Below, piece after piece: positions 25,062 through 33,995 of a stretch of 64,000 nucleotides of DNA. Each line of letters starts with the position of its first letter. Within the stretch, counting starts at the first letter, position 1. The notes beneath the pieces were generated by a model. It saw only the letters and a list, made by a program, of their open reading frames with translations, was not told where the DNA came from and searched no databases. The translations under genes and the position numbers were made by a program. The stretch comes from JAXHUE01 sp034189655 (lineage in GTDB: Bacteria; Chloroflexota; Dehalococcoidia; E44-bin15), in NCBI GenBank assembly GCA_034189655.1, contig JAXHUE010000006.1, positions 1 to 64,000 on the forward strand, read 5' to 3'.

Positions 25062-25090
25062 TTGCACTTGGCAGTGAGAATTGCTATAAT
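25062..25090 (+). promoter_or_regulatory. Promoter of the liv-ior operon
   Basis: TTGCAC (25062-25067), 17-base spacer, perfect TATAAT (25085-25090). Predicted transcript start near 25097 gives a leader of about 84 bases before livK. Confidence 0.7.
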
Positions 25091-25180
25091 ACTGCGCTAG
25101 AGGCTGCGACATGGCTCGTAAGCCGTACGTGGCAGCAGCCGGGCCAGGGCAAAAAAAGCGTTGAAAGGGGGGACAACTGC

Positions 25181-26344
25181 ATGAAAAGGCTCGCGTCTCT
25201 AGTCTTGGCGGTGGCACTCGTCATCGGCATCATGCCCCTAACGGCATGCTGCGATGGCGGTGCCGGGGAGGTGTACAAGATCGGCGCCGTCTTTGCGGTG
25301 ACCGGGTTCAACTCACCGCTGGGCACACCGGAGAAGCAGACCGTAGAGATGCTAGAAGCGCAGATCAATGCCGCCGGCGGTATCAACGGCATCCCGGTGG
25401 ACATCATCGTCTACGATACCGAGAGCGATGAGACCAAGTGCGTCACTGCGGTGAAGAGGCTCATCGAGGAGGACAACGTGCTGGCCATCGTAGGCCCCAG
25501 CTCCTCCGGCGAGAGCCTGGCGATACTGGATACCATCACCGATGACGAGATACCGCTCATCTCCTGCGCCGCCAGCTCCAAGATCGTGGAGCCGGTAGCG
25601 GAGCGCTACTGGGTGTTCAAGACACCGCAGACCGACACCCTCGCCGTCATCGAGATCTACAAGTACCTCCAGGGACAGGGCATATCCAAGGTAGCCCTCA
25701 TCACTGACTCCGGTGGGTTCGGCTCCACGGGCCGCGACCAGCTCATCGCCCTCGCCGACACCTGGGACATGGAGATAGTGGCCGATGAGAAGTTCGGCAC
25801 CCAGGACACCGATATGACCAGCCAGCTCACTGCCATAGGCGGCACCGATGCCGAGGCGGTCATATGCTGGGGCACCAACCCGGGCCCTGCCGTCATCGCC
25901 AAGAACATGAGAGACCTGAACATGGACCTGCCGCTGCTCAACAGCCACGGCATCGCCAACAAGACCTTCATCGACCTCGCCGGTGATGCCGCAGACGGTG
26001 TCATTTTCCCCGCAGGCAAGCTCCTGGTGGCGGACCAGCTCCTCGACACCGACCCGCAGAAGGCGCTCCTGGTCCAGTACAAGGCTGACTTTGAGGCCCT
26101 CTACGGCGAGGGCACGGCCAACACCTTCGGCGGGCACGCCTATGACGCCGTCATGATGGTGGTGATGGCCATCGAGGCGGCCGGCGCCGACAGTGCGGGT
26201 ATCAGGGATGCCATCGAGGGCATCACTGACTTCGCCGGGACCGGTGGCGTGTTCAACATGTCCGCCACCGACCACAACGGCCTCTCCGAGGGGGCGTTCG
26301 TACTCATTGAGATCGTGGATGGTGAGTGGACCTGGCTCCAGTAG
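25181..26344 (+). CDS. livK: Branched-chain amino acid binding lipoprotein LivK
   Basis: 387 aa periplasmic-binding protein type I. Lipoprotein signal: MKRL, hydrophobic stretch LVLAVALVIGIMP, lipobox LTAC with Cys at about residue 22. The mature protein starts YKIGAVFAVTGFNSPLGTPEKQ and carries GGINGIPVDIIVYDTESDE and VLAIVGPSSSGES, classic Liv/amide-binding signatures. ATG 25181 is preferred because AAAGGGGGG is close upstream. First gene of a long operon running through livHMGF and the ior genes. Ligand is presumably a branched-chain or aromatic amino acid, in keeping with the downstream catabolic genes. Confidence 0.9.
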   Translation: MKRLASLVLAVALVIGIMPLTACCDGGAGEVYKIGAVFAVTGFNSPLGTPEKQTVEMLEAQINAAGGINGIPVDIIVYDTESDETKCVTAVKRLIEEDNVLAIVGPSSSGESLAILDTITDDEIPLISCAASSKIVEPVAERYWVFKTPQTDTLAVIEIYKYLQGQGISKVALITDSGGFGSTGRDQLIALADTWDMEIVADEKFGTQDTDMTSQLTAIGGTDAEAVICWGTNPGPAVIAKNMRDLNMDLPLLNSHGIANKTFIDLAGDAADGVIFPAGKLLVADQLLDTDPQKALLVQYKADFEALYGEGTANTFGGHAYDAVMMVVMAIEAAGADSAGIRDAIEGITDFAGTGGVFNMSATDHNGLSEGAFVLIEIVDGEWTWLQ

Positions 26345-26390
26345 CGGGCCGCGATGGTCGACGGCCAGCACGTAGCCGACCAGTGGTTGG

Positions 26391-27263
26391 ATGGAAACGT
26401 CGCAGCTTGTCCAGTACATAGTGTCCGGGGTCACGATGGGCAGCATCTATGCCATCGTAGGCTTCGGTTTCACCATAATCTATAGCGTCACTGGGATCAT
26501 CAATTTCGCCCAGGGTGAGTTCGTCATGCTGGGCGCGATGATATCCTACAGTCTCCTTGGCCTTGGTCTGCCTCTACCTGCGGCGTTCGTCCTCACGGTG
26601 GTGCTGGTCACGCTCATCGGAGCGGCCTTCAACCTCCTCGCCATTCGCCCGGCGAGGAATGCCTCCACCATCAGCCTGATCATAATAACCATTGGCGGCG
26701 CGCTCTTCATACGCGCCGTCTCGGGATTGGTATGGGGCAGGGACGCGGTGGCCCTGCCCCCCTTTACCGGGAACGAGTCCATCTCGTTCCTGGGGGCCTA
26801 CATACAGCCGCAGAGCCTGTGGGTGATAGGGCTCACCCTGTTGCTCATGGTCTCTCTCTACCTGTTGATGAACCGGACGCTGGTGGGCAAGGCGCTCAAG
26901 GCGGCGGCGCTTAACAGGCGGGCGGCGGCACTGGTGGGCATCGACGCCCGCACGATGTCGCTCATCAGCTTCGCCCTCGCCGCCGCCACCGGGGCGGTGT
27001 GCGGCATAGTGATCGCGCCCATCAGCTTCGCCTACTACGACATGGGCGTCATGCTGGGGCTCAAGGGGTTCGTGGCCGCCGCCATGGGGGGCTTCACCGG
27101 CATATGGGGCGTCTTCCTGGGCGGCCTGGGCCTGGGCCTCGCCGAGTCGCTGGGGGCGGGCTACATCTCCTCGGCGTACAAGGACGCCATCGCCCTGGTG
27201 TTCCTGTTCGCCGTCCTGCTCATACGCTCCCGGAGCCTCGTCGTCGAGGAGGAAGAGACGTGA
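26391..27263 (+). CDS. livH: Branched-chain amino acid permease LivH
   Basis: 290 aa membrane permease with about eight helices. Signature GVTMGSIYAIVGFGFTIIYSVTGIINFAQGEFVMLGA at the N-terminus; the EAA-like loop is around NRRAAALVGIDARTMSLISFALA. ATG lies 46 bases after livK. Its stop codon overlaps the livM start (TGATG), indicating coupled translation. Confidence 0.9.
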   Translation: METSQLVQYIVSGVTMGSIYAIVGFGFTIIYSVTGIINFAQGEFVMLGAMISYSLLGLGLPLPAAFVLTVVLVTLIGAAFNLLAIRPARNASTISLIIITIGGALFIRAVSGLVWGRDAVALPPFTGNESISFLGAYIQPQSLWVIGLTLLLMVSLYLLMNRTLVGKALKAAALNRRAAALVGIDARTMSLISFALAAATGAVCGIVIAPISFAYYDMGVMLGLKGFVAAAMGGFTGIWGVFLGGLGLGLAESLGAGYISSAYKDAIALVFLFAVLLIRSRSLVVEEEET

Positions 27264-28240
27264 TGCCGGCCGTGCTGAAAGGGCGGGGCAAGACGGTGGC
27301 CATCGCGCTCTTCGTCGTGTTCCTCGCCGTCGTCCCCTCGCTGGGGAACAACTACTATACCAGTGTCCTCATCATCATCGGCATCCATACCATCGTGACC
27401 GTGGGCCTGTGCCTGCTCATGGGCTACACCGGGCAGGTGAGCCTGGGGCAGAGCACCTTCTACGGCCTGGGGGCCTACATAGCCGCCGTCCTCAGCACGA
27501 CGTACTTCGTCAACCCGTGGCTGGCCATGCTGGTGGCCATCGTGGCCACCACCGCGTTTGCCATTGTCATCGGCTTCCCCATCTTCCGCCTCCGCGGCAA
27601 CTACCTGGCGATGGCCACACTGGGCCTTGGCATCATCTTCTGGATCATCTTCCGCGAGCTCGCCGGGATAACCGGTGGCCCCTCGGGCCTGCCCGGCGTG
27701 CCCTCCCTCTCCATCGCCGGCTTTGCCTTCAGCAGCGACTTTCGCTTCTACTACCTGGTGTGGGGCCTGTGCCTGGCGGTGATGCTCATATCCCAGAACA
27801 TCGTCGGCTCCCGCATGGGGCGCGCCATGCGCGCCGTGCGCGACAGCGAGAGCGCCGCCCAGTCCGTGGGCATCAACACCGCCATGGTCAAGGTGAAGGT
27901 GCTCGCCCTCTCCGCGGCCTACGCCGCCCTCGCCGGCAGCCTGTTCACCTACTACCTGAACTTCGTGAGCCCGCAGCCCTTCAGCTTCCTGTTCAACATA
28001 CACCTGGTGGTGATGGCCGTCGTCGGCGGGCTGGCCAGCATATGGGGTGCCGTCTTCGGTGCCGCCACGGTGCGCGTGCTCACCGAGTTCCTCCACCCCT
28101 TCGGCAATATCGACGTGGTGCTGTTTGGACTCATCCTCATGGTGGTGATGATCCTCACCCCCCAGGGGGTGACGCAGGGCCTGGGGGACTTGTGGCGCGC
28201 CCTGTCGGCGCGCCTGCCGGGCAGGGCCCAGCCGGGATAG
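27263..28240 (+). CDS. livM: Branched-chain amino acid permease LivM
   Basis: 325 aa second permease of the Liv system, about ten helices. GYTGQVSLGQSTFYGLGAYIAAVL and MGRAMRAVRDSESAAQSVGINT are the conserved LivM segments, the latter docking the ATPases. Start ATG overlaps the livH stop by one base. Frame continues to residue RAQPG just before livG. Confidence 0.9.
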   Translation: MPAVLKGRGKTVAIALFVVFLAVVPSLGNNYYTSVLIIIGIHTIVTVGLCLLMGYTGQVSLGQSTFYGLGAYIAAVLSTTYFVNPWLAMLVAIVATTAFAIVIGFPIFRLRGNYLAMATLGLGIIFWIIFRELAGITGGPSGLPGVPSLSIAGFAFSSDFRFYYLVWGLCLAVMLISQNIVGSRMGRAMRAVRDSESAAQSVGINTAMVKVKVLALSAAYAALAGSLFTYYLNFVSPQPFSFLFNIHLVVMAVVGGLASIWGAVFGAATVRVLTEFLHPFGNIDVVLFGLILMVVMILTPQGVTQGLGDLWRALSARLPGRAQPG

Positions 28241-28247
28241 GTGACGT

Positions 28248-29021
28248 ATGACGGACATCCTCCAGATAAAGGGCCTCACCAAGAACTTCGGCGGCGTGGT
28301 CGCCTTGCGCGAGCTGGACCTCGACATCAAGGCGGGCCAGATAACGGCCATAATCGGCCCCAACGGCGCCGGGAAGACCACGCTGTTCAACTTGATCGCC
28401 GGCGTCTTCCCCCCCACCAGTGGGCAGATATGCTTCCAGGGGAAGGAGCTGGGCCGTGCCACCGACTACCAGAGGGTGGGCATGGGCATCGCCCGCACCT
28501 TCCAGGACGTGCGCCTCTTCGGCGATATCTCGGTGCTGGAGAACGTCATGGTGGGCCTGCACTCCCGGAGCAGGTACGGCATCATGGGCGCCGCCCTCCG
28601 CCTGCCCCACGGGCGCCGCGAGGAGGAGGGCATAAGGCTCGCCGCCATAAACACCCTGAACATGGTGGGGCTGGGGCGGCGCGCCGACGACCGGGCCGCG
28701 GACATCACCTTCGGGCAGCAGAAGCTGGTGGCCATCGCCAGGGCCCTGGCCACCAGGCCGCGCATCATCCTCCTCGACGAGCCCGCCGCTGGCTCCAACG
28801 CCCTGGAGCGCATGGAGATAGCGGACATCGTTAGGCGGGTGCTGGAGATGGAGATAACGGTGGTGCTCGTGGAGCACGATATGCGCTTCGTCATGGGGAC
28901 GGCGGAGCGCGTGGTGGTGCTCGACGGGGGCCAGAAGATAGCCGACGGCACGCCGGCAGAGGTGCAGAGCGACCGCCGGGTCATCGCCGCCTACCTCGGC
29001 GAGGAGGAGGATGAGCCGTGA
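28248..29021 (+). CDS. livG: Branched-chain amino acid ABC ATPase LivG
   Basis: 257 aa ABC ATPase. Walker A GPNGAGKTT, Q-loop ARTFQDVRLF, the signature position reads ITFGQQKLVAIARAL (LSGGQ replaced by FGQQK, as in many LivG proteins), Walker B IILLDEPAAGSN and H-loop VLVEHDM. C-terminal VIAAYLGEEE is the LivG tail. Overlaps livF by four bases (ATGA-like junction). Confidence 0.9.
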   Translation: MTDILQIKGLTKNFGGVVALRELDLDIKAGQITAIIGPNGAGKTTLFNLIAGVFPPTSGQICFQGKELGRATDYQRVGMGIARTFQDVRLFGDISVLENVMVGLHSRSRYGIMGAALRLPHGRREEEGIRLAAINTLNMVGLGRRADDRAADITFGQQKLVAIARALATRPRIILLDEPAAGSNALERMEIADIVRRVLEMEITVVLVEHDMRFVMGTAERVVVLDGGQKIADGTPAEVQSDRRVIAAYLGEEEDEP

Positions 29022-29803
29022 TCTTGAGCGTTGACCACCTCTCCGTGGCCTACGGCAAGCTCAACGCGGTGTGGGACATCTCGCTGGGCGTGCGCAAGGG
29101 GGAGATCGTGACCCTGCTCGGCGCCAACGGCTCGGGAAAGACCAGCCTGCTAAACGCCATCGCCGGGCTGGTGCCGGCGAAGAGCGGCGCGGTGTACCTG
29201 GGGGGGCGCACCATCACCGGCTTAAAGGCCCACCAGCTCACCCGGCTGGGCATAGGCTACGTCCCCGAGGGCAGGGGCATCTTCCGTGCCCTCTCGGTGG
29301 GCGACAACCTGGTGCTGGGGGCCTATCCCCGGCGCCGGGGGTGGCGCACCACGCTGGGGGATGTGTCCTGGTTCTTGCGCCGAGAGGATATCGCTGATAC
29401 CATGGACTATGTATTCCAGCTCTTTCCCCGCCTCTCCACCAGGCAGTCGCAGAAGGCAGGCAGCCTCTCCGGGGGCGAGCAGCAGATGCTGGCCATCGGG
29501 AGGGCGCTCATGGCATCACCCACCGTCCTCCTCCTCGATGAGCCCTCGCTGGGGCTGGCGCCCACGGTGGCCAGCGAGATATTCGCCCTGCTCAAGAAGC
29601 TGCGGGAAGAGGGCATGGCCATCCTGCTCGTGGAGCAGGACGCCGTGTCCAGCCTGAAGATAGCCGACCGCGGCTACGTGGTGGAGATGGGGCGCATCGT
29701 GTTCGAGGGCACGGCCCGGGGCCTGATAGACAACGACAGGGTACGCCAGGCCTACCTGGGCCAGCAGTGGAAGAGGCCCGCGGACGGGGGAGACCAGGTA
29801 TGA
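29018..29803 (+). CDS. livF: Branched-chain amino acid ABC ATPase LivF
   Basis: 261 aa second ATPase of the Liv transporter. Walker A GANGSGKTS, signature SLSGGEQQMLAIGRALM, Walker B VLLLDEPSLGLAP, H-loop LLVEQD, and the LivF tail RQAYLGQQ. A GTG/TTG-type start is used (reading VILSVDHLSVAYG). The stop overlaps the iorA start, so transport and oxidation genes are translationally coupled. Confidence 0.9.
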   Translation: MILSVDHLSVAYGKLNAVWDISLGVRKGEIVTLLGANGSGKTSLLNAIAGLVPAKSGAVYLGGRTITGLKAHQLTRLGIGYVPEGRGIFRALSVGDNLVLGAYPRRRGWRTTLGDVSWFLRREDIADTMDYVFQLFPRLSTRQSQKAGSLSGGEQQMLAIGRALMASPTVLLLDEPSLGLAPTVASEIFALLKKLREEGMAILLVEQDAVSSLKIADRGYVVEMGRIVFEGTARGLIDNDRVRQAYLGQQWKRPADGGDQV

Positions 29804-31617
29804 AGCAGCTTCTCTCTGGCAACGAGGCCATCGCCCTGGGGGCCTACCACGCCGGCGCAGGCGTCGCCGCGGCCTACCCGGGCACGCCCAGCACCGAGAT
29901 ACTGGAGCACATGGCCCGCTTCCCCGACGTCTACGCCGAGTGGTCCACCAACGAGAAGGTGGCCATGGAGGTGGGCCTGGGGGCATCTCTGGCCGGGGTG
30001 CGGGCGCTGGTCTCGATGAAGCACGTGGGCCTGAACGTGGCCGCCGACGCCTTCTTCGGGGCCTCCATCGTGGGCGTGGGCGGCGGGCTGGTGGTGGTCT
30101 CCGCCGACGACCCGGGTATGCACAGCTCCCAGAACGAGCAGGACAACCGCCACTACGCGCGCTTCGCCAAGGTGCCCATGCTGGAGCCCTCGGACAGCGA
30201 AGAGGCCTACTCCGTAATGGCCCACGCCTTCGCCTTGAGCGAGGAGCTGGACACCCCGGTACTGGTGCGCACCACCACTCGCATCTCCCATGCCAAGTCG
30301 GTGGTGACGGTGAGCGGGCAGAGACCGGAGAGGGCTCCGGTGCCGCCGTTTGCCCACTCCCCCAGCAAGTACGTGATGGTCCCCTCCTATGCCCGGCCGC
30401 GGCACCCGCTCATGGAGGAGCGCATGGCCAGGGCAGCGGAGCGCTTCGAGGGGTTCCCCTTGAACCAGCGCATAGAGGGCGAGGGGGCGCTGGGCATCAT
30501 CAGCGCCGGGGTGGCCTACCAGTACGCCCGCGAGGCCTTTCCCCAGGCCTCGTTCTTGAAGCTAATTTCCACGTATCCCGTGCCCCAGGGGCTCATCCGC
30601 AGCTTTGCCCAGGGGGTGGAGCGTCTCCTCGTGGTCGAGGAGCTCGACCCCTTCATGGAGGAGCTCATCCGCTCGATGGGCATCCCTGTCTGGGGCAAGT
30701 CGCTGTTCCCGGCCACCGGCGAGCTGAACACCGATATCGTGCGCCGTGGGGCGGCGGCGGCGGGGCTCCTGCCTCCGCCCGCCGCGGTGGCGGCCCCCAC
30801 CGGCAGCGACAGTCCGCTGCCGCCCCGGCCGCCGCTCCTCTGTCCCGGCTGCTCCCACCGCGGGGTGGCCTATGCCCTGGGACGCCTCGGGTTTGGCCCC
30901 AGGGGCTCGGTGCCCTCTGCCGCACGCGTGAAGCGGGACCGCCAGTGGCACATCGTCACCTCGGACATCGGCTGCTACACCCTGATGGTCTACTCGCCGC
31001 TCTACGCCATCGATAGCTGCATATGCATGGGGGCCAGCATCGGCATGGCCCACGGCCTGGAGAAGGGGGGGGTGCAGGAGAGGACGGTGGCGGTGCTGGG
31101 AGACTCCACCTTCCTCCACGGCGGCATCCCCGGCTTAATCGACATGGTGTACAACCGGGGCCACGGCACGGTCATCGTGCTCGATAACCACACCACCGCC
31201 ATGACCGGGCACCAGGGCCACCCCGGCGCCGGGCGCTCGGCGCGGGGCGAGGAGGCCCCTATAGTCGATATCGCCCAGCTCGCGCGCGGGGCGGGGGTGC
31301 GGGACGTCACAGAGGTGGACGCCTTCGACTTGAAGGCCATCGAGGGGGCCATCCGCCGCTGCACCGAGAACGAGGAGCCCTCGGTCATCGTGGTGCGCGG
31401 GGCCTGTCCCCTCTACGAGCGTACGGCGGGGGTGCCCCTCACCGTGGACGAAGACCGCTGCAACGGGTGCCAGGTATGTCTCGACATCGGCTGCCCGGCG
31501 ATAACCTTCGACGGGGAGAAGGCGCACATACTCCCCCACCAGTGCGTCGGGGCGGGCTGCGCCCTGTGCCTCCAGGTGTGCGCCCGCAAGGCCATACACG
31601 AGGTGGACGCGCCATGA
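29800..31617 (+). CDS. iorA: Indolepyruvate:ferredoxin oxidoreductase, alpha subunit
   Basis: 605 aa. Oxidatively decarboxylates aryl (or other) 2-oxoacids to acyl-CoA and reduces ferredoxin. N-terminal pyrimidine-binding domain: LLSGNEAIALGAYHAGAGVAAAYPGTPSTEI. Thiamine-diphosphate domain: CPGCSHRG, TSDIGCYTL, GDSTFLHGGIPGLIDM and VLDNHTTAMTGHQ. C-terminal ferredoxin-like tail with eight Cys (CNGCQVCLDIGCP and CVGAGCALCLQVC) for two 4Fe-4S clusters. ATG 29800 overlaps the livF stop. Coupling to livF suggests that the imported amino acids are the source of the 2-oxoacids. Confidence 0.92.
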   Translation: MKQLLSGNEAIALGAYHAGAGVAAAYPGTPSTEILEHMARFPDVYAEWSTNEKVAMEVGLGASLAGVRALVSMKHVGLNVAADAFFGASIVGVGGGLVVVSADDPGMHSSQNEQDNRHYARFAKVPMLEPSDSEEAYSVMAHAFALSEELDTPVLVRTTTRISHAKSVVTVSGQRPERAPVPPFAHSPSKYVMVPSYARPRHPLMEERMARAAERFEGFPLNQRIEGEGALGIISAGVAYQYAREAFPQASFLKLISTYPVPQGLIRSFAQGVERLLVVEELDPFMEELIRSMGIPVWGKSLFPATGELNTDIVRRGAAAAGLLPPPAAVAAPTGSDSPLPPRPPLLCPGCSHRGVAYALGRLGFGPRGSVPSAARVKRDRQWHIVTSDIGCYTLMVYSPLYAIDSCICMGASIGMAHGLEKGGVQERTVAVLGDSTFLHGGIPGLIDMVYNRGHGTVIVLDNHTTAMTGHQGHPGAGRSARGEEAPIVDIAQLARGAGVRDVTEVDAFDLKAIEGAIRRCTENEEPSVIVVRGACPLYERTAGVPLTVDEDRCNGCQVCLDIGCPAITFDGEKAHILPHQCVGAGCALCLQVCARKAIHEVDAP

Positions 31618-32225
31618 TGACGGGGACAGATATCCTGATGACCGGTGTGGGGGGACAGGGCGTCATCCTGGCCTCCGACATCCTGGCCGACTGCGCCGTC
31701 GCCGCCGGCTACGACGTGAAGAAGACGGACTCGCTGGGGATGGCGCAGCGCGGCGGCAGCGTCACCAGCAACGTGCGCATCGCCCAGAGGGTGTTCTCGC
31801 CCTTGATCCCCCAGGGCGGCGCCCACTTCCTGGTGGCCTACGAGCGCCTGGAGGCCCTCCGCTTCTTGGGGCAGCTTAGGCCCGGCGGCGTGGTCATCTT
31901 CGACAGCCAGTCCGTGGTGCCGCTCTCCGTCTTCAACGAGGGCTACCACTATCCCTCCACCGAGGAGGTGAGTGAGCGCCTCTCGTCGGTTACGCGGCAC
32001 GTGTATATGCTGCCGGCGGCGGACATGGCGGCGGGACTGGGCAACCCGCGGGTCTCCAGCGTGCTGTGCCTGGGGGCCCTCTCCCGCTTCCTCGATATAC
32101 CGCACGACATATGGCGCCAGGGGATAGAGAGACACCTGCCGCCGCGCCTGCTCGACATAAACCTGGCCGCCTTCGGCGCCGGGGCCAGGGCGGTGCAGGG
32201 ACAACTTAAGGAGGGAGGCGAGTGA
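31614..32225 (+). CDS. iorB: Indolepyruvate:ferredoxin oxidoreductase, beta subunit
   Basis: 203 aa gamma-type subunit of the 2-oxoacid:ferredoxin oxidoreductase family. GVGGQGVILASDILADCA is the CoA/ferredoxin-reductase gamma domain signature; KKTDSLGMAQRGGSVTSNVRI is the conserved IorB segment. Start overlaps the iorA stop by 4 bases (ATGA). Forms the IorAB heterodimer. Confidence 0.92.
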   Translation: MMTGTDILMTGVGGQGVILASDILADCAVAAGYDVKKTDSLGMAQRGGSVTSNVRIAQRVFSPLIPQGGAHFLVAYERLEALRFLGQLRPGGVVIFDSQSVVPLSVFNEGYHYPSTEEVSERLSSVTRHVYMLPAADMAAGLGNPRVSSVLCLGALSRFLDIPHDIWRQGIERHLPPRLLDINLAAFGAGARAVQGQLKEGGE

Positions 32226-32227
32226 CC

Positions 32228-33523
32228 ATGTGGGAGCCACAATTCGAGAAGATGTCGCGCAGCGAGCTGGAGACGCTGCAACTGGAGCGCCTCCAGGAGA
32301 AGGTGAGATACGTCTACGAGAGGGTCCCCTTCTACCGCTCCCGGTTGCAGGAGATGGGGGTGGCCCCCAAGGACATCAAGTCCTTGGACGACGTGACCAG
32401 GCTGCCCTTCACCAGCAAGGCGGAGTTCCGCGATAATTACCCCTTCGGCCTGGTGGCAGTGCCGCTCGCCGAGGTGGTGCGGATACACGCCTCGTCGGGC
32501 ACCACCGGTAAGCCGATAGTGGCTGCGTACAGCGCCAGTGACATCGACACCTGGTCTAACCTGATGGCGCGCACGCTGGCCACCTCCGGGGTGCACCGGG
32601 GAGATATCATGCAGAACGCCTACGGCTACGGCCTGTTCACCGGCGGCCTGGGCTTTCACTACGGGGGCGAGCGGCTGGGGGCCACGGTCATCCCCATCTC
32701 CGTGGGCAACACCAAGCGCCAGATAATGCTCGCCGAGGACCTGGGGGTGACCATCCTCACCTGCACCCCGTCCTACGCCCTGATCATCGCCGAGACGGCG
32801 CGGGAGATGGGCATAGACCTGGTCCCGGGCCAGATCAGGCTCGCGGTGTGCGGCGCCGAGCCGTGGTCGGAGAGCATCAGGACCGAGATCGAGGCCAAGC
32901 TGGGGGTCACCGCCATCGATATCTACGGCCTCACCGAGATCATGGGGCCGGGCGTGGGCTGCGAGTGCCCCCACAAGGCCGGCCTGCACCTGTGGGAGGA
33001 CCACTTCCTGGTGGAGCTGGTCGACCCCGCGAGCGGGGAGCCGCTCCCCTACGGCACGCAGGGCGAGCTGGTGCTCACCACCCTGACCAAGGAGGCCATG
33101 CCTGTGCTGCGCTTCCGCACCCACGATATAGTGACCTTGAACCCCGAGCCGTGCGAGTGCGGGCGCACCATGGTACGCATGTCAAAGGTGAAGGGCCGCA
33201 CCGACGACATGCTCATCATCCGCGGCGTCAACGTGTTCCCCACCCAGATAGAGAGCGTCCTGCTCTCCGTGGAGGGGGTGGAGCCGCACTACCAGATCAT
33301 CGTCGACCGGGAGCGCCACATTGACGAGATCGAGATATGGGTCGAGGTGTCTGACGCCATCTTCAGCGACGAGATGAGGGGGCTGGAAGACCTGGAGCGC
33401 AGGGTGCGGGCCGAGATGGACAGCATGCTGGGCATCTCGGCCCGCATAAAGCTGGTGGAGCCCAAGACCATCGCCCGCACCGAGGGCAAGGCGGTGCGCG
33501 TCGTCGACCGCCGCCAGCTCTAG
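32228..33523 (+). CDS. paaK: Phenylacetate-CoA ligase family protein
   Basis: 431 aa ANL-superfamily acyl-CoA ligase, short form. P-loop HASSGTTGKPI, AYGYGLFTGGLGFHYG, the adenylate motif DIYGLTEIMGPGVG, and the hinge/catalytic VKGRTDDMLIIRGVNVFPTQIE. Converts an arylacetate to its CoA ester with ATP; beside iorAB it may capture or recycle aryl acids formed from indolepyruvate or phenylpyruvate. ATG 32228 is preferred to GTG 32222 because GGAGGC is nine bases upstream. Such ligases commonly accompany ior genes. Confidence 0.88.
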   Translation: MWEPQFEKMSRSELETLQLERLQEKVRYVYERVPFYRSRLQEMGVAPKDIKSLDDVTRLPFTSKAEFRDNYPFGLVAVPLAEVVRIHASSGTTGKPIVAAYSASDIDTWSNLMARTLATSGVHRGDIMQNAYGYGLFTGGLGFHYGGERLGATVIPISVGNTKRQIMLAEDLGVTILTCTPSYALIIAETAREMGIDLVPGQIRLAVCGAEPWSESIRTEIEAKLGVTAIDIYGLTEIMGPGVGCECPHKAGLHLWEDHFLVELVDPASGEPLPYGTQGELVLTTLTKEAMPVLRFRTHDIVTLNPEPCECGRTMVRMSKVKGRTDDMLIIRGVNVFPTQIESVLLSVEGVEPHYQIIVDRERHIDEIEIWVEVSDAIFSDEMRGLEDLERRVRAEMDSMLGISARIKLVEPKTIARTEGKAVRVVDRRQL

Positions 33524-33556
33524 GGGCGCGGCACCGACCCAAGGGAAGGAGGAGCG

Positions 33557-33952
33557 ATGAGGATAAAGCAGGTATCCGTATTCGTGGGCAACGAGCCGGG
33601 GCGACTGGTGGACATGCTCCGGCCCCTGGCCGAGAACGATATCAACATCCATGCCCTCTCCGTCGCCGAGACCGCCGACTTCGGCATCATGCGCATGGTG
33701 GTCTCCGACACCGACAGGGCGGTTAGGGCGCTGCACGATGCCCGCTTCACGGTGCGGGTGAACGACGTCTTGGCCTTCGACATGGCAAACACCCCCGGAG
33801 GGCTGCTCAAGGCCGTTACCGAGCCCCTGTTCCAGGCCGGGATAAACATCGAGTACTTCTACGCCTTCGTCGGCAACGAGCAGGGCAAGGCCACCGTGGT
33901 GCTCAAGGTGAGCGACCTGGAGCGGGCGGAGGCAGTGCTCGGCGGGGGCTGA
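33557..33952 (+). CDS. Tandem ACT-domain protein
   Basis: 131 aa with two ACT domains: KQVSVFVGNEPGRLVDMLRPLAENDINIHALSVAE, and a second from DVLAFDMANTPGGLLKAVTEPLFQAGINIEYFYAF. ACT domains bind amino acids and regulate partner enzymes. Stand-alone tandem ACT proteins regularly follow paaK-type ligases in ior clusters. Probably an amino-acid sensor for this operon. GGAAGGAGGAG precedes the ATG. Confidence 0.85.
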   Translation: MRIKQVSVFVGNEPGRLVDMLRPLAENDINIHALSVAETADFGIMRMVVSDTDRAVRALHDARFTVRVNDVLAFDMANTPGGLLKAVTEPLFQAGINIEYFYAFVGNEQGKATVVLKVSDLERAEAVLGGG

Positions 33953-33995
33953 TGCCTCAAGGGGCACCACCCCGCCCAAACCCAAGGAGGTAGCC

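Noticed and set aside
25352..26446. 364-codon open frame antisense to livK
   Set aside because: Antisense shadow; its text is low-complexity His/Val/Gly-rich with no start signal.
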